Source: Streptomyces sp. I6 (GTDB lineage: Bacteria > Actinomycetota > Actinomycetes > Streptomycetales > Streptomycetaceae). From it: a DNA stretch of 64,000 bases. Position 1 is the stretch's first letter. Each line of letters begins with the position of its first letter. The position numbers and the translations under genes were made by a program. Of this stretch, positions 26,296 through 38,982 are shown in pieces. The notes beneath the pieces are model-generated. The model was not told where the DNA came from. It searched no databases and saw nothing but the letters and a program-made list of their open reading frames with translations. The DNA lies in the NCBI GenBank assembly GCA_003725745.1, contig RHDP01000001.1, positions 4,658,501-4,722,500 of the forward strand. Reading direction: 5' to 3'.

Positions 26296-27610
26296 ATGCC
26301 GCTCACGGTCGGCGTGATAGGTCCCGAGGACCTGGTCCGCAAGGTCGTCGCGGTCGGCGGCGAGGCGGGGCAGGGCCGCTTCGGCCGGCTGCTGCCGCTC
26401 CCGTACCGTCATGAGGACGAGACCACGGACGTCGTCACCGGCGCCGGCTCGACCGCGGACGCCCTGCTGTTCACCGGTGTCGTCCCGCACAGCCTCGCCG
26501 TCGCGGCCGGCGTCCTGGACCGCCCCGCGATGTACGTGCCCTACAGCGGCGCCACCCTGCTGCGGGCCCTGGTCGAACTGCTCCGCCTCGGCCACGACGT
26601 CTCCCGCGTCTCCATCGACACACTCCGCCGCGACGAGGTGCTGGAGACGCTCACCGAGGCGAAACTCCCCACCGAGCACATACAGGTGCTGCCCCATCGG
26701 CCCGGCCTCACCGCCCAGGACCTGGTCGACTTCCATCTCGACGCGCGCGCCACCAGGGGGCCAGGGTCGCGATCACCTGTCTCGGCTCGGCGTTCCACGT
26801 CCTGGAGCACCGGACCCACGCGGTACGGCTCGCCCCCTCGCGGCACTCGATCCTCGCGGCCCTCCGGGCCCTCGCCCTTGCCGCGGCGGGTCGGCAGAGC
26901 GGTGACGCCCAGGTCGTCCTCGGCGTGATCGACCTGCCGGCGGTGGATGACCGGCCGGCGGACGGCCGGCCGGCAGGCAGCGGGCCGGCAGATAGCGGGC
27001 CGGCCGGCGACGAGCTGGCCGACGAGGTGCGGGTGCTCGGCGGAAGCCTCGCCGCCCTGCCCGACGGCCGTCGGCTCGTGGTCACCACCCGGGGTGTGCT
27101 GGAGAAGGCGACCGACCGGTTCACCCGCATCCCCTTCCTCGACGGCCTCGCCGCCCGCCACGGCACGGCCCATATCGGCTTCGGCGTCGGGCGCACCGCG
27201 GCCGAGGCGGAGGCACTCGCGCGCCGCGCGGTGAACCGGGCCCGGTCCGTGGGGCCCGCCGCGGGCGTCGTCTCGATGACCGATGACGTCGACATCGTCA
27301 TCGACGGTGCCGCCGAGGACGACGGCGGCGGGGAGACGCCCGGCGGGACCGCCCCGCCCGGGGAGCGGCCCTGCTGGCGCGACGGGCGGGCATCAGCCCG
27401 CAGACCCTCGACCGGCTGCGTGAACTGGCCTCCGTGGAAAGAGGGGAGGGGCTCACGGCCCATGCGGTAGCCGAGTACCTGTCCGTGCGGCAGCGCACCG
27501 CGCGGCGGATACTCAAGCGGCTGGAGCGGGCGGGTGCGGCCGTTCCCACCGGCATCCGCCAGGAGGGGCAGACGGGTCGGCCGCCGATCGTGTACCGGGT
27601 GCGGCTGTAG
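26296..27610 (+). CDS. Winged-HTH regulator with a degenerate cyclase/GGDEF-like domain, corrected for two frameshifts
   Basis: 438 residues after restoring one G at 26756-26760 and one at 27360-27363. The first ~200 residues (MPLTVGVIGPEDLVRKVV, RPAMYVPYSGATLLRALVELL) look like a sensing domain. Residues ~230-350 contain VLGVIDLPA, then FLDGLAARHGTAHIGFGVGRTAAEAEALARRAV, a pattern seen in GGDEF-like or GTP-cyclohydrolase-III-like folds without catalytic residues. The C-terminus (LTAHAVAEYLSVRQRTARRILKRLERAG) is a winged HTH. It is the only regulator in this locus and an upstream operator suggests autoregulation. I infer that it binds the four palindromes. I cannot place it in a named family. 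Confidence 0.7.
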
Positions 27611-27771
27611 CCGGTGCGCAGCCGAGTACCTGTCCGTGCGGCAGCGCACCGCGCGGCGGATACTCAAGCGGCTGGAGCGGGCGGGTGCGGCCGTTCCCAC
27701 CGGCATCCGCCAGGAGGGGCAGACGGGTCGGCCGCCGATCGTGTACCGGGTGCGGCTGTAGCCGGTGCGCG
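27470..27771. repeat. 151-bp tandem duplication of the regulator's HTH-coding end
   Basis: Bases 27470-27620 are repeated at 27621-27771 with essentially no differences; each copy starts GCCGAGTACCTGTCCGTGCG and includes the TAG stop. The second copy is outside the gene. Near identity means a very recent event or an assembly artefact. Confidence 0.9.
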
Positions 27772-27820
27772 GCCGCGGCCTCCACCGCCGTCCGTTTGCG
27801 TACGGCCGTCGTGCGGGAAG

Positions 27821-27838
27821 TTACGGTCCGGACCGAAA
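27821..27838. promoter_or_regulatory. 18-bp palindromic operator before the enolase-superfamily gene
   Basis: TTACGGTCCGGACCGAAA lies 27 bp upstream of the TTG start at 27866, between the duplicated HTH fragment and the gene. Symmetry extends to GTT/AAC at 27820-27839. Confidence 0.8.
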
Positions 27839-27865
27839 CGACAGCTGCGAAGGAGCTGAGCCGGC

Positions 27866-28951
27866 TTGAAGATCGCCTCGTTCCACACCCGAGTGGTCCG
27901 CGCCCCCTACCGCCGCCCGTTCGCGATCAGCAGCGGAACCAGCCCCGAACTCGTCAGTCTGCTGGTGGAGGTACGCACCGCCGACGGGGCGTCGGGCTTC
28001 GGCGAGGCCTCGCCGATGACCCCGTACACGGGGGAGACCCTGGCCGGGCTGCGGGCCGCCCTCACCGAGCACGCCGCGCCCGCCCTCATCGGCCGTGACC
28101 CGCGGGATCTGGCCGGTGCGCACGCGGCCATGGACGCGGCGATCCGCGGCCAGCACCTCGCCAAGGCCGCGCTCGACCTCGCCCTGCACGACCTGGCCGC
28201 CCGCGCGGCGGGCTGGCCCGCGCACTTCCTCCTGGGCGGGGCCGTGATGCGCCGCGTGCCCACCACCTGGGTCGTCGGACTCGGCGGAGTCGCGGAGAGC
28301 GCCGAGGAGGCCGCGCGGTACGCCGAGTGCGGTTTCTCCCACATCAAGCTCAAGGGCGGTGAGGACCCCGACCGGGACGTCGAACTCGTCTCCGCCGTAC
28401 GCAAGTCCGTCCCCGACGCGGTGGCGCTCTCCCTCGACGCCAACGAGGGGTACGCGCCCGGCAGTGCGCTCCGTACGGTCGCGCGCCTCTGCGACGCCGG
28501 GCTCGACCTCGTGGAGCAGCCCCTGCCCCGCTGGGACCTGGCCGGGCTCGCCGCGCTGCGCGCCCAGGGCGGCGCCCGGGTGATGGCCGACGAGTCGCTC
28601 CAGTCGCTGCACGACGCGCTGGAGATCGTCCGCCGTGGGGCCGCCGACGTGCTCAACATCAAGATCCTGAAGGTCGGCGGCCTCCACCGGGCGCGTCAGA
28701 TCGCCGCCGTCGCCGAGGCTGCGGGGCTCGCCGTGAAGATCGGCACCATGCCCGAGCTGGGTGTCGCCACTCTCGCGGCGGCCCATCTCTCCGCGGCCCT
28801 CCCGCACGCCACGGTCCCGCCCGACCTGGTCGGCCCCCTGCTCGTCGAACAGGAGCCGCTGGCCCCGGAGACCTTCGCGGCGACGGACGGCACGGGCCAT
28901 GTCCAGCTCCCGGACCTGCCCGGGCTGGGACATCGGCTGGCACCGCTGTGA
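27866..28951 (+). CDS. Enolase-superfamily enzyme (muconate-lactonising / dipeptide-epimerase subgroup)
   Basis: 361 residues from a TTG start with AAGGAG 10 bp upstream. The capping domain is followed by a modified TIM barrel with the MLE-subgroup catalytic set: FSHIKLKGG (KxK, first acid/base Lys), SLDANEGY (Asp), LVEQPLP (Glu), RVMADESLQS (Asp) and NIKILKVGG (second Lys). This supports Mg-dependent 1,1-proton transfer such as dipeptide epimerisation, cycloisomerisation or o-succinylbenzoate-type chemistry. Substrate specificity cannot be told from motifs alone. Its own operator ties it to the regulon. Confidence 0.9.
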   Translation: MKIASFHTRVVRAPYRRPFAISSGTSPELVSLLVEVRTADGASGFGEASPMTPYTGETLAGLRAALTEHAAPALIGRDPRDLAGAHAAMDAAIRGQHLAKAALDLALHDLAARAAGWPAHFLLGGAVMRRVPTTWVVGLGGVAESAEEAARYAECGFSHIKLKGGEDPDRDVELVSAVRKSVPDAVALSLDANEGYAPGSALRTVARLCDAGLDLVEQPLPRWDLAGLAALRAQGGARVMADESLQSLHDALEIVRRGAADVLNIKILKVGGLHRARQIAAVAEAAGLAVKIGTMPELGVATLAAAHLSAALPHATVPPDLVGPLLVEQEPLAPETFAATDGTGHVQLPDLPGLGHRLAPL

Positions 28952-29471
28952 GCGAGGCCGTGCCGGGTACCAGGTGCCGTGCCGGGTGCCGGGTGCCGGG
29001 TGCCGGGTGTCGCGCCTGCCGGTGCCGGTGCCGGTGCCGGCACCGAGCCCGGGTGCCGGCCGCGGACCGGTGGTGCCTCCGGCTGCGGGCGCGGCTCACG
29101 CGCGCCGCAAGCGCCCGGCGGTTACGGGCCGTGCCGCAGCACGACCGACCGGACCGCCGGCGGGTCCTGCGGCGGGCGGGGCGGATGCTCCCTTTGGCCG
29201 GGCGGGGCACATGTGTCCCTTTGCCGGTGGGCGCTCATGCGTCCCTTTGCCGGTGACCGCCGGTGACCGCCGGTGACCGCCGGTGACCGCCGGTGACCGC
29301 CGGTGGCCTTCGGTGAGCGCCGGTGAGCGCCGGCGGGTCCCGTGGCGGGCGGCCTGACGCGTCCCCTTGCCGGGGATCCGCCCATCCGCCCCGTGCCAGG
29401 CACACGGAGCGGGCGCCGGGGTGCCACCCCGCCGCCGTGCCCTCTCGGACGTCCCCGATCCCTGCGCGCCC
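28952..29471. repeat. Spacer of simple repeats
   Basis: No gene. CCGGGTG and CCGGTG heptamer/hexamer arrays occupy 28976-29060; TCCCTTTGCCGG recurs at ~29190-29250; a 10-bp CGGTGACCGC minisatellite fills 29251-29330 (five perfect units, then three variants). The spacer separates convergent genes of the catabolic and biosynthetic regions. Confidence 0.75.
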
Positions 29472-30566
29472 TCAGGACTCCCCGCTGCTCTTGCGCCGGT
29501 GGCGCCGACGGCCCGCGCGGCCGCCCGCCCGCATGTGCGGGCGCCGTCCGCCTGCCGACGGTGCCGGAGGGGGCGGGGTGGGCAGGATCCAGGACTCGGT
29601 GTCCGTCAGCTCGGGGTCGAGGACGTCGTCACCGTAGAGCCCCTGCAGCCAGTTGGTCTGGTAGACGGTGTCGAGATAGCGCTCGCCCAGGTCCGGTGCG
29701 ATGGCCACGGCAGTGCGACCGTCGTCGCCGTGCTCGGCGAGCCAGCCCATCGCGCCGCTGACGACCGTGCCGGTGGAACCGCCGAACAGGAACCCGCGGC
29801 GGGCCAGCCGGTGGCAGGTCCGGATGGTGTCCCGTTCCTCGACGCGGATCACCTCGTCCACATAGGACTCGTCGAGCAGCGGGGGGCGGATGCTCATCCC
29901 CAGCCCGGGGATCATCCTGCGCCCCGCCTCACCACCGAAGGTCACGGACCCGACGCTGTCCACCGCGACGATCCGCACCGGCCGGTGCCAGTCGCGGAAG
30001 AAGCGGGCGCAGCCCATCAGCGTCCCGGTGGTCCCGGCGCCGACGAACAGCGTGTCCAGCTCGGGGAACCGGCGCGCGATCTCCGGTGCCGTCCTGCGGT
30101 AGTGCGCCCTCCAGTTGCCCGGGTTCGTGTACTGGCTGAGCCACACATACCGGCTGTCGGAGGCGCACAGCGCACGGAGGTAGTCGATCCGCGCGCCCAG
30201 GAAGCTGCCGCTCGCCTCCTGACTGGCGATGACGTGCACCTGGCTGCCCAGGGCCTCCATCATCAGCCGGGTCGTCAGATTGCAGCGGGAGTCGGTGACG
30301 CACAGGAACCTGTAGCCCTTGCTCGCCGCGATCATGCTCAGCGCCACACCCAGGTTGCCCGAGGAGGACTCCACGAGGATCGAATCCCTGGTCAGGACCC
30401 CGTCCCGCTCGGCGGCCTCCACCATCTCGATCGCGGCCTTCAGCTTGATCGAGCCGGCGAAGTTGAAGCCCTCGCACTTCAGGAAGAGCGCATGCCCGAG
30501 TATGGACTCGAGGTCGATGTAGAGATCGTCTTCGTTGAAGTCCTGGGGAACGGAAATGACAGGCAC
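29472..30566 (-). CDS. sbnA: 2,3-diaminopropionate biosynthesis protein SbnA (N-(2-amino-2-carboxyethyl)-L-glutamate synthase)
   Basis: 364 residues with a strong GAGGAGG site before the ATG. PLP fold-type II synthase: FLKCEGFNFAGSIKLKAA carries the Schiff-base Lys; ESSSGNLGVALSMIAA is the substrate loop; LFVGAGTTGTLMG binds PLP phosphate; GFLFGGSTGTVVSG is the late serine loop. SbnA condenses O-phospho-L-serine with L-glutamate; SbnB (adjacent) then releases L-2,3-diaminopropionate. The pair is the signature of Dap formation in staphyloferrin B and several antibiotics. The C-terminal ~30 residues are a basic RRR-rich extension that other members lack. It is the last gene of the operon. Confidence 0.92.
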   Translation of the reverse strand: MPVISVPQDFNEDDLYIDLESILGHALFLKCEGFNFAGSIKLKAAIEMVEAAERDGVLTRDSILVESSSGNLGVALSMIAASKGYRFLCVTDSRCNLTTRLMMEALGSQVHVIASQEASGSFLGARIDYLRALCASDSRYVWLSQYTNPGNWRAHYRRTAPEIARRFPELDTLFVGAGTTGTLMGCARFFRDWHRPVRIVAVDSVGSVTFGGEAGRRMIPGLGMSIRPPLLDESYVDEVIRVEERDTIRTCHRLARRGFLFGGSTGTVVSGAMGWLAEHGDDGRTAVAIAPDLGERYLDTVYQTNWLQGLYGDDVLDPELTDTESWILPTPPPPAPSAGGRRPHMRAGGRAGRRRHRRKSSGES

Positions 30567-30705
30567 GATGGCCTCCTCATCTGCAGCGGGCCCGTGGGGC
30601 CCCTGCGTCAGCGGCCGTGGTGTCGTCCGTAACTGCTACGGAGACCTGACCCTTGATCTCTGGGACCAGTCCTGCAATGAGCCTCCTCATCGGCGTCCGG
30701 GCCGC

Positions 30706-31836
30706 TCAGCCGTACCGGCGCAGTTCGTGGAAGAAGCCGTCGACGACGTGCAGCCCACCGGAGCGCACCACCTCGTCGTAGACCCATGCGCCGACCGCGA
30801 GGTCCAGCACCCCGAGGCCGAACGGCGAGAAGACCACCGGCCGGTCCGCCGGGAGCGTCACCCGCCCGGTGATCACGTCGTCGAGCGTGCCGTTCAGGAA
30901 GGCGCGGCTGCCCGTCAGGCGTTCCGCCAGGTGGGGGGAGGTGTCGGCCCTGAGGCAGTGCTCGACGTCGTCCACGACGTTGGCCGAGGCGAGCAGGACC
31001 TCGGGGGCCAGGTCGCGCAGGGAGACGTGCAGCACCAGCGGGTTGTGCGCGAACCAGGACGGATCGCTCACGTGCGGCTTCGCTGCGACGGTCGCGAAGA
31101 CCACCAGGTCGCTGAAGCGGATCAGCTCCTCGGGGTCCTCGTGGACACTGATCCGGCCCGCCGTGCCGGACTGCTCCAGGTAGCAGCGGAACCCGGCCGC
31201 GCTCTCCGGCGCGATGTCGTGCACCCCGATCTCGTCGAAGGACCAGCCGGTGCCGGCGAGGAAGGTGTGGATGTAGCGGGCGATCAGGCCGGTGCCGAAG
31301 AACCCGACCCGCGACGGCCGCCCGGCCGACCGCCCGCGGCTGAGCCGGTCCGCCGCCAGCGCCGCCGAGGCTGCCGTCCTGGTCGCGCTGATGATGGAGC
31401 TCTCCAGGCAGGCGAACGGATAGCCGGTGTCGTGGTCGTTGAGGATCAGCACCGCCGAGGCGCGGGGGAACCCCGCCGCCACGTTCGCCGGGAAGCTGGA
31501 GATCCACTTGATGCCGTCCACGCCCGACTGACCGCCGAGCGACGCCGGGAGCGCGATGATCCGCGACCCCGGACGATCGGGAAGGCGCAGGAAGTACGAG
31601 GGCGGACTGTCCGTGCGGCCCTGGCCGTGCATCCGGTACGCGGCCTCGACCAGTTCGACGATCCGCTTCTCGTGGCCCCGCAGCACCCGCTGCACCTGCT
31701 CACCAGGGATCACCGCGAACGAGGGCGCGGCCTCCGCGGTGTCCGCAACGCCCGGGTCGTGGGCGTGGCGCGGCGCGGATTCCCTGGCGGCGGATTCCCT
31801 GGCGGACTCCGTCCCGCTGGATCGGATGGCGTTCAC
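30706..31836 (-). CDS. sbnB: 2,3-diaminopropionate biosynthesis protein SbnB (ornithine cyclodeaminase family dehydrogenase)
   Basis: 376 residues from the GTG at 31836, which overlaps the dioxygenase stop (GTGA). The core begins at ~residue 38 (FAVIPGEQVQRVLRGHEKRIVELVEAAY) after a Ser/Glu-rich leader. SYFLRLPDRPGSRIIALPA, GIKWISSFPANVAAGFPRASAVLILND and the Rossmann motif VGFFGTGLIARYI (GxGxxA) are typical of the SbnB/ornithine cyclodeaminase family. SbnB oxidatively hydrolyses ACEGA to 2-oxoglutarate and L-Dap using NAD+. A 139-bp gap with no clear gene separates it from sbnA. Confidence 0.92.
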   Translation of the reverse strand: MNAIRSSGTESARESAARESAPRHAHDPGVADTAEAAPSFAVIPGEQVQRVLRGHEKRIVELVEAAYRMHGQGRTDSPPSYFLRLPDRPGSRIIALPASLGGQSGVDGIKWISSFPANVAAGFPRASAVLILNDHDTGYPFACLESSIISATRTAASAALAADRLSRGRSAGRPSRVGFFGTGLIARYIHTFLAGTGWSFDEIGVHDIAPESAAGFRCYLEQSGTAGRISVHEDPEELIRFSDLVVFATVAAKPHVSDPSWFAHNPLVLHVSLRDLAPEVLLASANVVDDVEHCLRADTSPHLAERLTGSRAFLNGTLDDVITGRVTLPADRPVVFSPFGLGVLDLAVGAWVYDEVVRSGGLHVVDGFFHELRRYG

Positions 31837-32840
31837 AGCGCTCTCACCTCCACGGTCGGCGAGCAGCCGGACAGCGGCACCGGATCGGCCAGCCCGACGA
31901 GGATCTCGCGGGGGCCGTCGTAGGGTTCGCGGCTGTGGGCGGTGCGGATGTTGTCGACGAGCATCAGGTCGCCGGGCTGCCAGGGTTCGCGGGCCGTGTG
32001 GGCCTCGTAGACCTCGTTGAGGGTCGCGACGACGTCCTCGCCGACGGGGTCGCCGTTGCCGTAGCGGGTGTTGAACGGCAGGCCGTCCTCGCCGTAGACG
32101 TCGATGAGGTACTCGCGGACCTCGGGGGCGAGGGTCCACTCGTTGAGGAAGGCGATCTGGTTGAACCAGCAGCGTGCTCCGGTCGCCGGGTGGCGCACGA
32201 CCGCGCTGCGGTGCTGGCGGGTGCGCAGTCCGCCGTCGCTCTGCCAGGCGAAGTCGATGGCGTTGGCGCGGCAGTACTCCTCGACGGCGCCGCGGTCGCC
32301 GGTGCCGAAGGCCTCGGCCCAGGAGGCGCCGATCTCGTCGTTGTAGCTGCGCGTGAGGAGCCAGCCCTCCCGCTCGAACCGCTCCACCATCGCCGCGGGC
32401 AGCGCCTCCAGCACGGCCGAGGCGTCCGACACCCCGGTCACCCCGCCGGACGCGGGAGCGGTCAGGCACGCGAACATCATCATCCCGGGGAACGTCAGCG
32501 CGTAGCTGAGTTCATGGTGCATACACATCGGCTGGTTCGGCGGCCACGCGGTGGAGGAGTACACCCCGTCCCGGTACGGCTCCCGGGCGGCGAAGGCCTC
32601 CCGCTCGCTCATCAACGGCCCGCCCGCCAGCTGCTGGAACACCGCGCCGACCTGGCCCGCCTCCCGCAGCCCCAGACCGCGCACCAGCACCGCGCCGCGC
32701 TCGGCGACGAGGGAGCGCAGCGCGTCCCGCTGCCCGGCCGCCCAGCTCGCCGCGTCCCCGGGGGACTCGACGTGCAGGACCGGGGGCCTGCCCGGCTGCG
32801 ACTCCACGTCGAGCAGTGACGCCTGGGATGAGGAGGACAT
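31833..32840 (-). CDS. TauD/TfdA-family Fe(II)/2-oxoglutarate dioxygenase (SyrP-like)
   Basis: 335 residues. It has the metal triad of this family: HHELSYALTFPG supplies HxE, and DNIRTAHSREPY supplies the distal His followed by the 2OG-binding Arg region. Other blocks are GAVLVRGLGLREAGQVGAVF, WFNQIAFLNEW and LPFNTRYGNGDPVGEDVVATL. SyrP-type relatives beta-hydroxylate an amino acid, usually aspartate, while it is loaded on an NRPS carrier. Here it lies between the NRPS and the Dap genes, so hydroxylation of a tethered Dap (or another monomer) is a reasonable inference. It follows the NRPS by 22 bp and overlaps sbnB. Confidence 0.88.
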   Translation of the reverse strand: MSSSSQASLLDVESQPGRPPVLHVESPGDAASWAAGQRDALRSLVAERGAVLVRGLGLREAGQVGAVFQQLAGGPLMSEREAFAAREPYRDGVYSSTAWPPNQPMCMHHELSYALTFPGMMMFACLTAPASGGVTGVSDASAVLEALPAAMVERFEREGWLLTRSYNDEIGASWAEAFGTGDRGAVEEYCRANAIDFAWQSDGGLRTRQHRSAVVRHPATGARCWFNQIAFLNEWTLAPEVREYLIDVYGEDGLPFNTRYGNGDPVGEDVVATLNEVYEAHTAREPWQPGDLMLVDNIRTAHSREPYDGPREILVGLADPVPLSGCSPTVEVRAL

Positions 32841-32862
32841 CTCTTTTCCTTTCGGTCGAAGC

Positions 32863-36395
<3,533 letters not shown>

Positions 36396-36407
36396 CGGTA
36401 AGCTCCC

Positions 36408-38982
36408 TCAGCCTCGCCCGGGCGCCGGTCGCCCGTGCTGCGGACTGCCGTTCAGCGCGGCGGGTTGGTAGGCGTTCCCGCGTGCCTCGGCGGCCGGGTT
36501 CCCGACCCAGCGTGCGTGGGCGGGTACCTCCTCGCCCTTCATCAGGAAGGCGTCGGCGGCGAGCTGCGCATGGTCGCCCATCGTCACGCCGTAGTGGACA
36601 AGGGCGTTGACGCCCAGGGTGCAGCCGGTGCCCAGCACGATGTGGTCGGACTTGAACGTGCCGTCCTCCTGGGAGTGGCACTGGATCGTGCTCCCCTGGT
36701 TGAGCGTGCAGAAGTCGCCGATCGTGGTCAGCGACCGCTCCGTGAGCCCCGCGCCGTCGTCGAAGACCCGCTTGCCGACGCGCACGCCCAGCATCCGCCA
36801 CAGCAGCGTCTTGTACGGGGTGCCGCTGAAGAGCTTGAGGTACTGCTCGGGAACCTTCCAGAGGCGCTCGTGCCACCAGAAGTAGGGGTCGTAGATGGAG
36901 CAGATCTTGGGCTCCAGCGGACGGAAGCGGGTGATGAGGCGTTCCGAGAGGGTGAAGTAGCACCCCGTGAACGCCAGGGCGATCGCGAGGTAGAGAGCGA
37001 TCACCAGCGGACCGATGGCGCCGAACACATCGAGGGTCGCCAGTCCGCACACCGTCAGCACGAACGCGTGCACCCACCGCAGGAACAGCCAGAAGGCCAT
37101 GGTGCGGCGGTTGTACCGGTCCTTCGCGGCCAGGTTGCGGCGGAACTCCTCGCCGGTTCGCAGATGGTCGAAGCGGGTGTCGCGCTCGACGGTCCGCGGG
37201 ACCTCGAAGCATGGCGCGCCCAGCAGGCCCGTGCCCTCGCGGACCTCGCCGTCGAGCGGGATCATCACCTTCGTCGCGAGCAGGGTGTTCTCACCGGTCC
37301 TGCCGCCCGCCGGATAGGCGATGTTGTTGCCGAGGAAGCTGCGCGGGCCGATGACGGCCCGGGAGACGCGGAACGAGGTCCCCGAGAACTCCGCGTTCAT
37401 GACGGACAGCCCGTCGGCGACCATCGTGCCGCTGCCGACGGTGGTGAGGTACGGGGACTCGTGCTGCACATGGGTGCCGAAGTTGGACCCGGTCTGCACC
37501 ACCTTGGACAGGTCGTAGCCGAGGAAGCGCAGATAGTGGACGATGTACGAGCTGTCTCCGAAGAGCCAGCCGAAGAACTTGATGTTCGTCATCCGCGCGA
37601 TCATCCGGTGCAGCGAGTACTGCAGGCCGTACAGCGGATAGACCCTGTCCGGCTTGATCGCCAGGCTGAGCAGCCGCGGCACGGTGAACTGCCAGGCCAG
37701 GCCCAGGACGATGGAGCCGAAGAAGAGGACGACGGACAGGATCAGGGCGTCGACGTACAGGGTCGCCGCCGTGAGCTGTGCGCCGGGTTCGAGTAGCCGG
37801 CTCAGTACCGGGATCTCCGTGACCACGATGTACGCGCCGCCGACCATGAGCGGGACCGAGAACACGAACAGCTGGAGCACGCTGCCGAGTCCGAACAGCG
37901 TCCGCCGCAGGCTGCCGCAGCGCGCCGCCGGGACGCGCACGTAGTCGACATCGGTGCGCTCGGCGGGGATCCGTGCCAGCGCTCGCCGTCCGGGACCGAA
38001 TCACCGCTCTGCAGGGCGGAGGCGTAGCCCAGTTGGCTGCGGTCGCCCATCGAGGTGTCGATGTCGAGCACCGTCTTCTCACCGACGAACGCGTCCCGGC
38101 CGATCGTGACCCGCCCGGTCTGGATGCGTCCGGCGTGGGCGCGGTAGCCGGCGAAGTGGGACTCCTTGCGGATGACCGTGCCGGCACCGATCGTCACGAG
38201 GTCGGTGCACACCGGAACGCTCTGGGAGAGGATGGTGACGTTCTTTCCGATACGGGCGCCGAGGGCACGCAGATAGAGCACATACAGCGGATTCCCGACG
38301 TAGAATCTCATCGGGTTGGCGTTGACCAGCACCTTGACGGTCCAGAACCGCAGATAAGCCAGCCCCATACAGGAAACTCCTGTGGCTTCCAGCGGCCGAC
38401 CAGAATCCATTTGGCGGCGATGGGAAAGAGGCAGAGCGCCAGCATCGCGACGCTACCGAAGACCAGGGACCGCAGATAGAGGTGCAGCAGGCCGGAGCCC
38501 CGGGAAACCCACTCGTAGCCACGGACGGTGACGGTACCCATGGCGATGCAGTAGACGAGGAAAATCAGGGTCTGCGCCGTGCCGCACAGCAGGTACGCTT
38601 TCCTGCTCACGGGTGTGACGGTCTCGGCGGGTTCGGATGCCGGCATCGATTCGGACTCGGGCGTCTCGGCCGCGAGAGCGGTTGCCAGGCTGCGAATCGT
38701 CGGGTACTGGTAGATGTCCTTCATCGACACCGGGGGAAGGCCGTCGCATTTCCTGACCCGGGCGCAGAACTGTGCCATGACCAGCGAGTTGGCACACAGA
38801 TCCTCGAAGAAGTGACTGTCGACCGATATCTGTTCGGCCTTCACCAGGCCGGCCAGCAGATCGGCGAAGTCCTTCTCGGCACCTGCCGTTCCCGTTCCCG
38901 CCGCCGTGCCGTTGATTCGGCGCTGTGTGAGCGCCGAGTCATCCGGCTCGGGCGTCAGGACCTCGACAGACTTTTCCACCAT
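36408..38982 (-). CDS. Pls/PosA-type membrane NRPS lacking an adenylation domain, corrected for two frameshifts
   Basis: 858 residues after restoring one base at 38363-38366 and one at 37965-37968. The ATG at 38982 has GAGGAG upstream. Residues ~35-110 are a carrier domain with FFEDLCANSLVMAQF (phosphopantetheine Ser). The rest alternates membrane helices (TAQTLIFLVYCIAMGTV, VLQLFVFSVPLMVGGAYIV, VVLFFGSIVLGLAWQF) with soluble left-handed beta-helix-like blocks (IGKNVTILSQSVPVC, IGAGTVIRKESHFAG, GTGCTLGVNALVHYG). This is the tandem C-like region of epsilon-poly-lysine synthetase Pls, which has A-T-TM-C1-C2-C3. Here no A domain is fused, so loading in trans by the downstream NRPS, 12 bp away, is likely. 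Confidence 0.88.
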
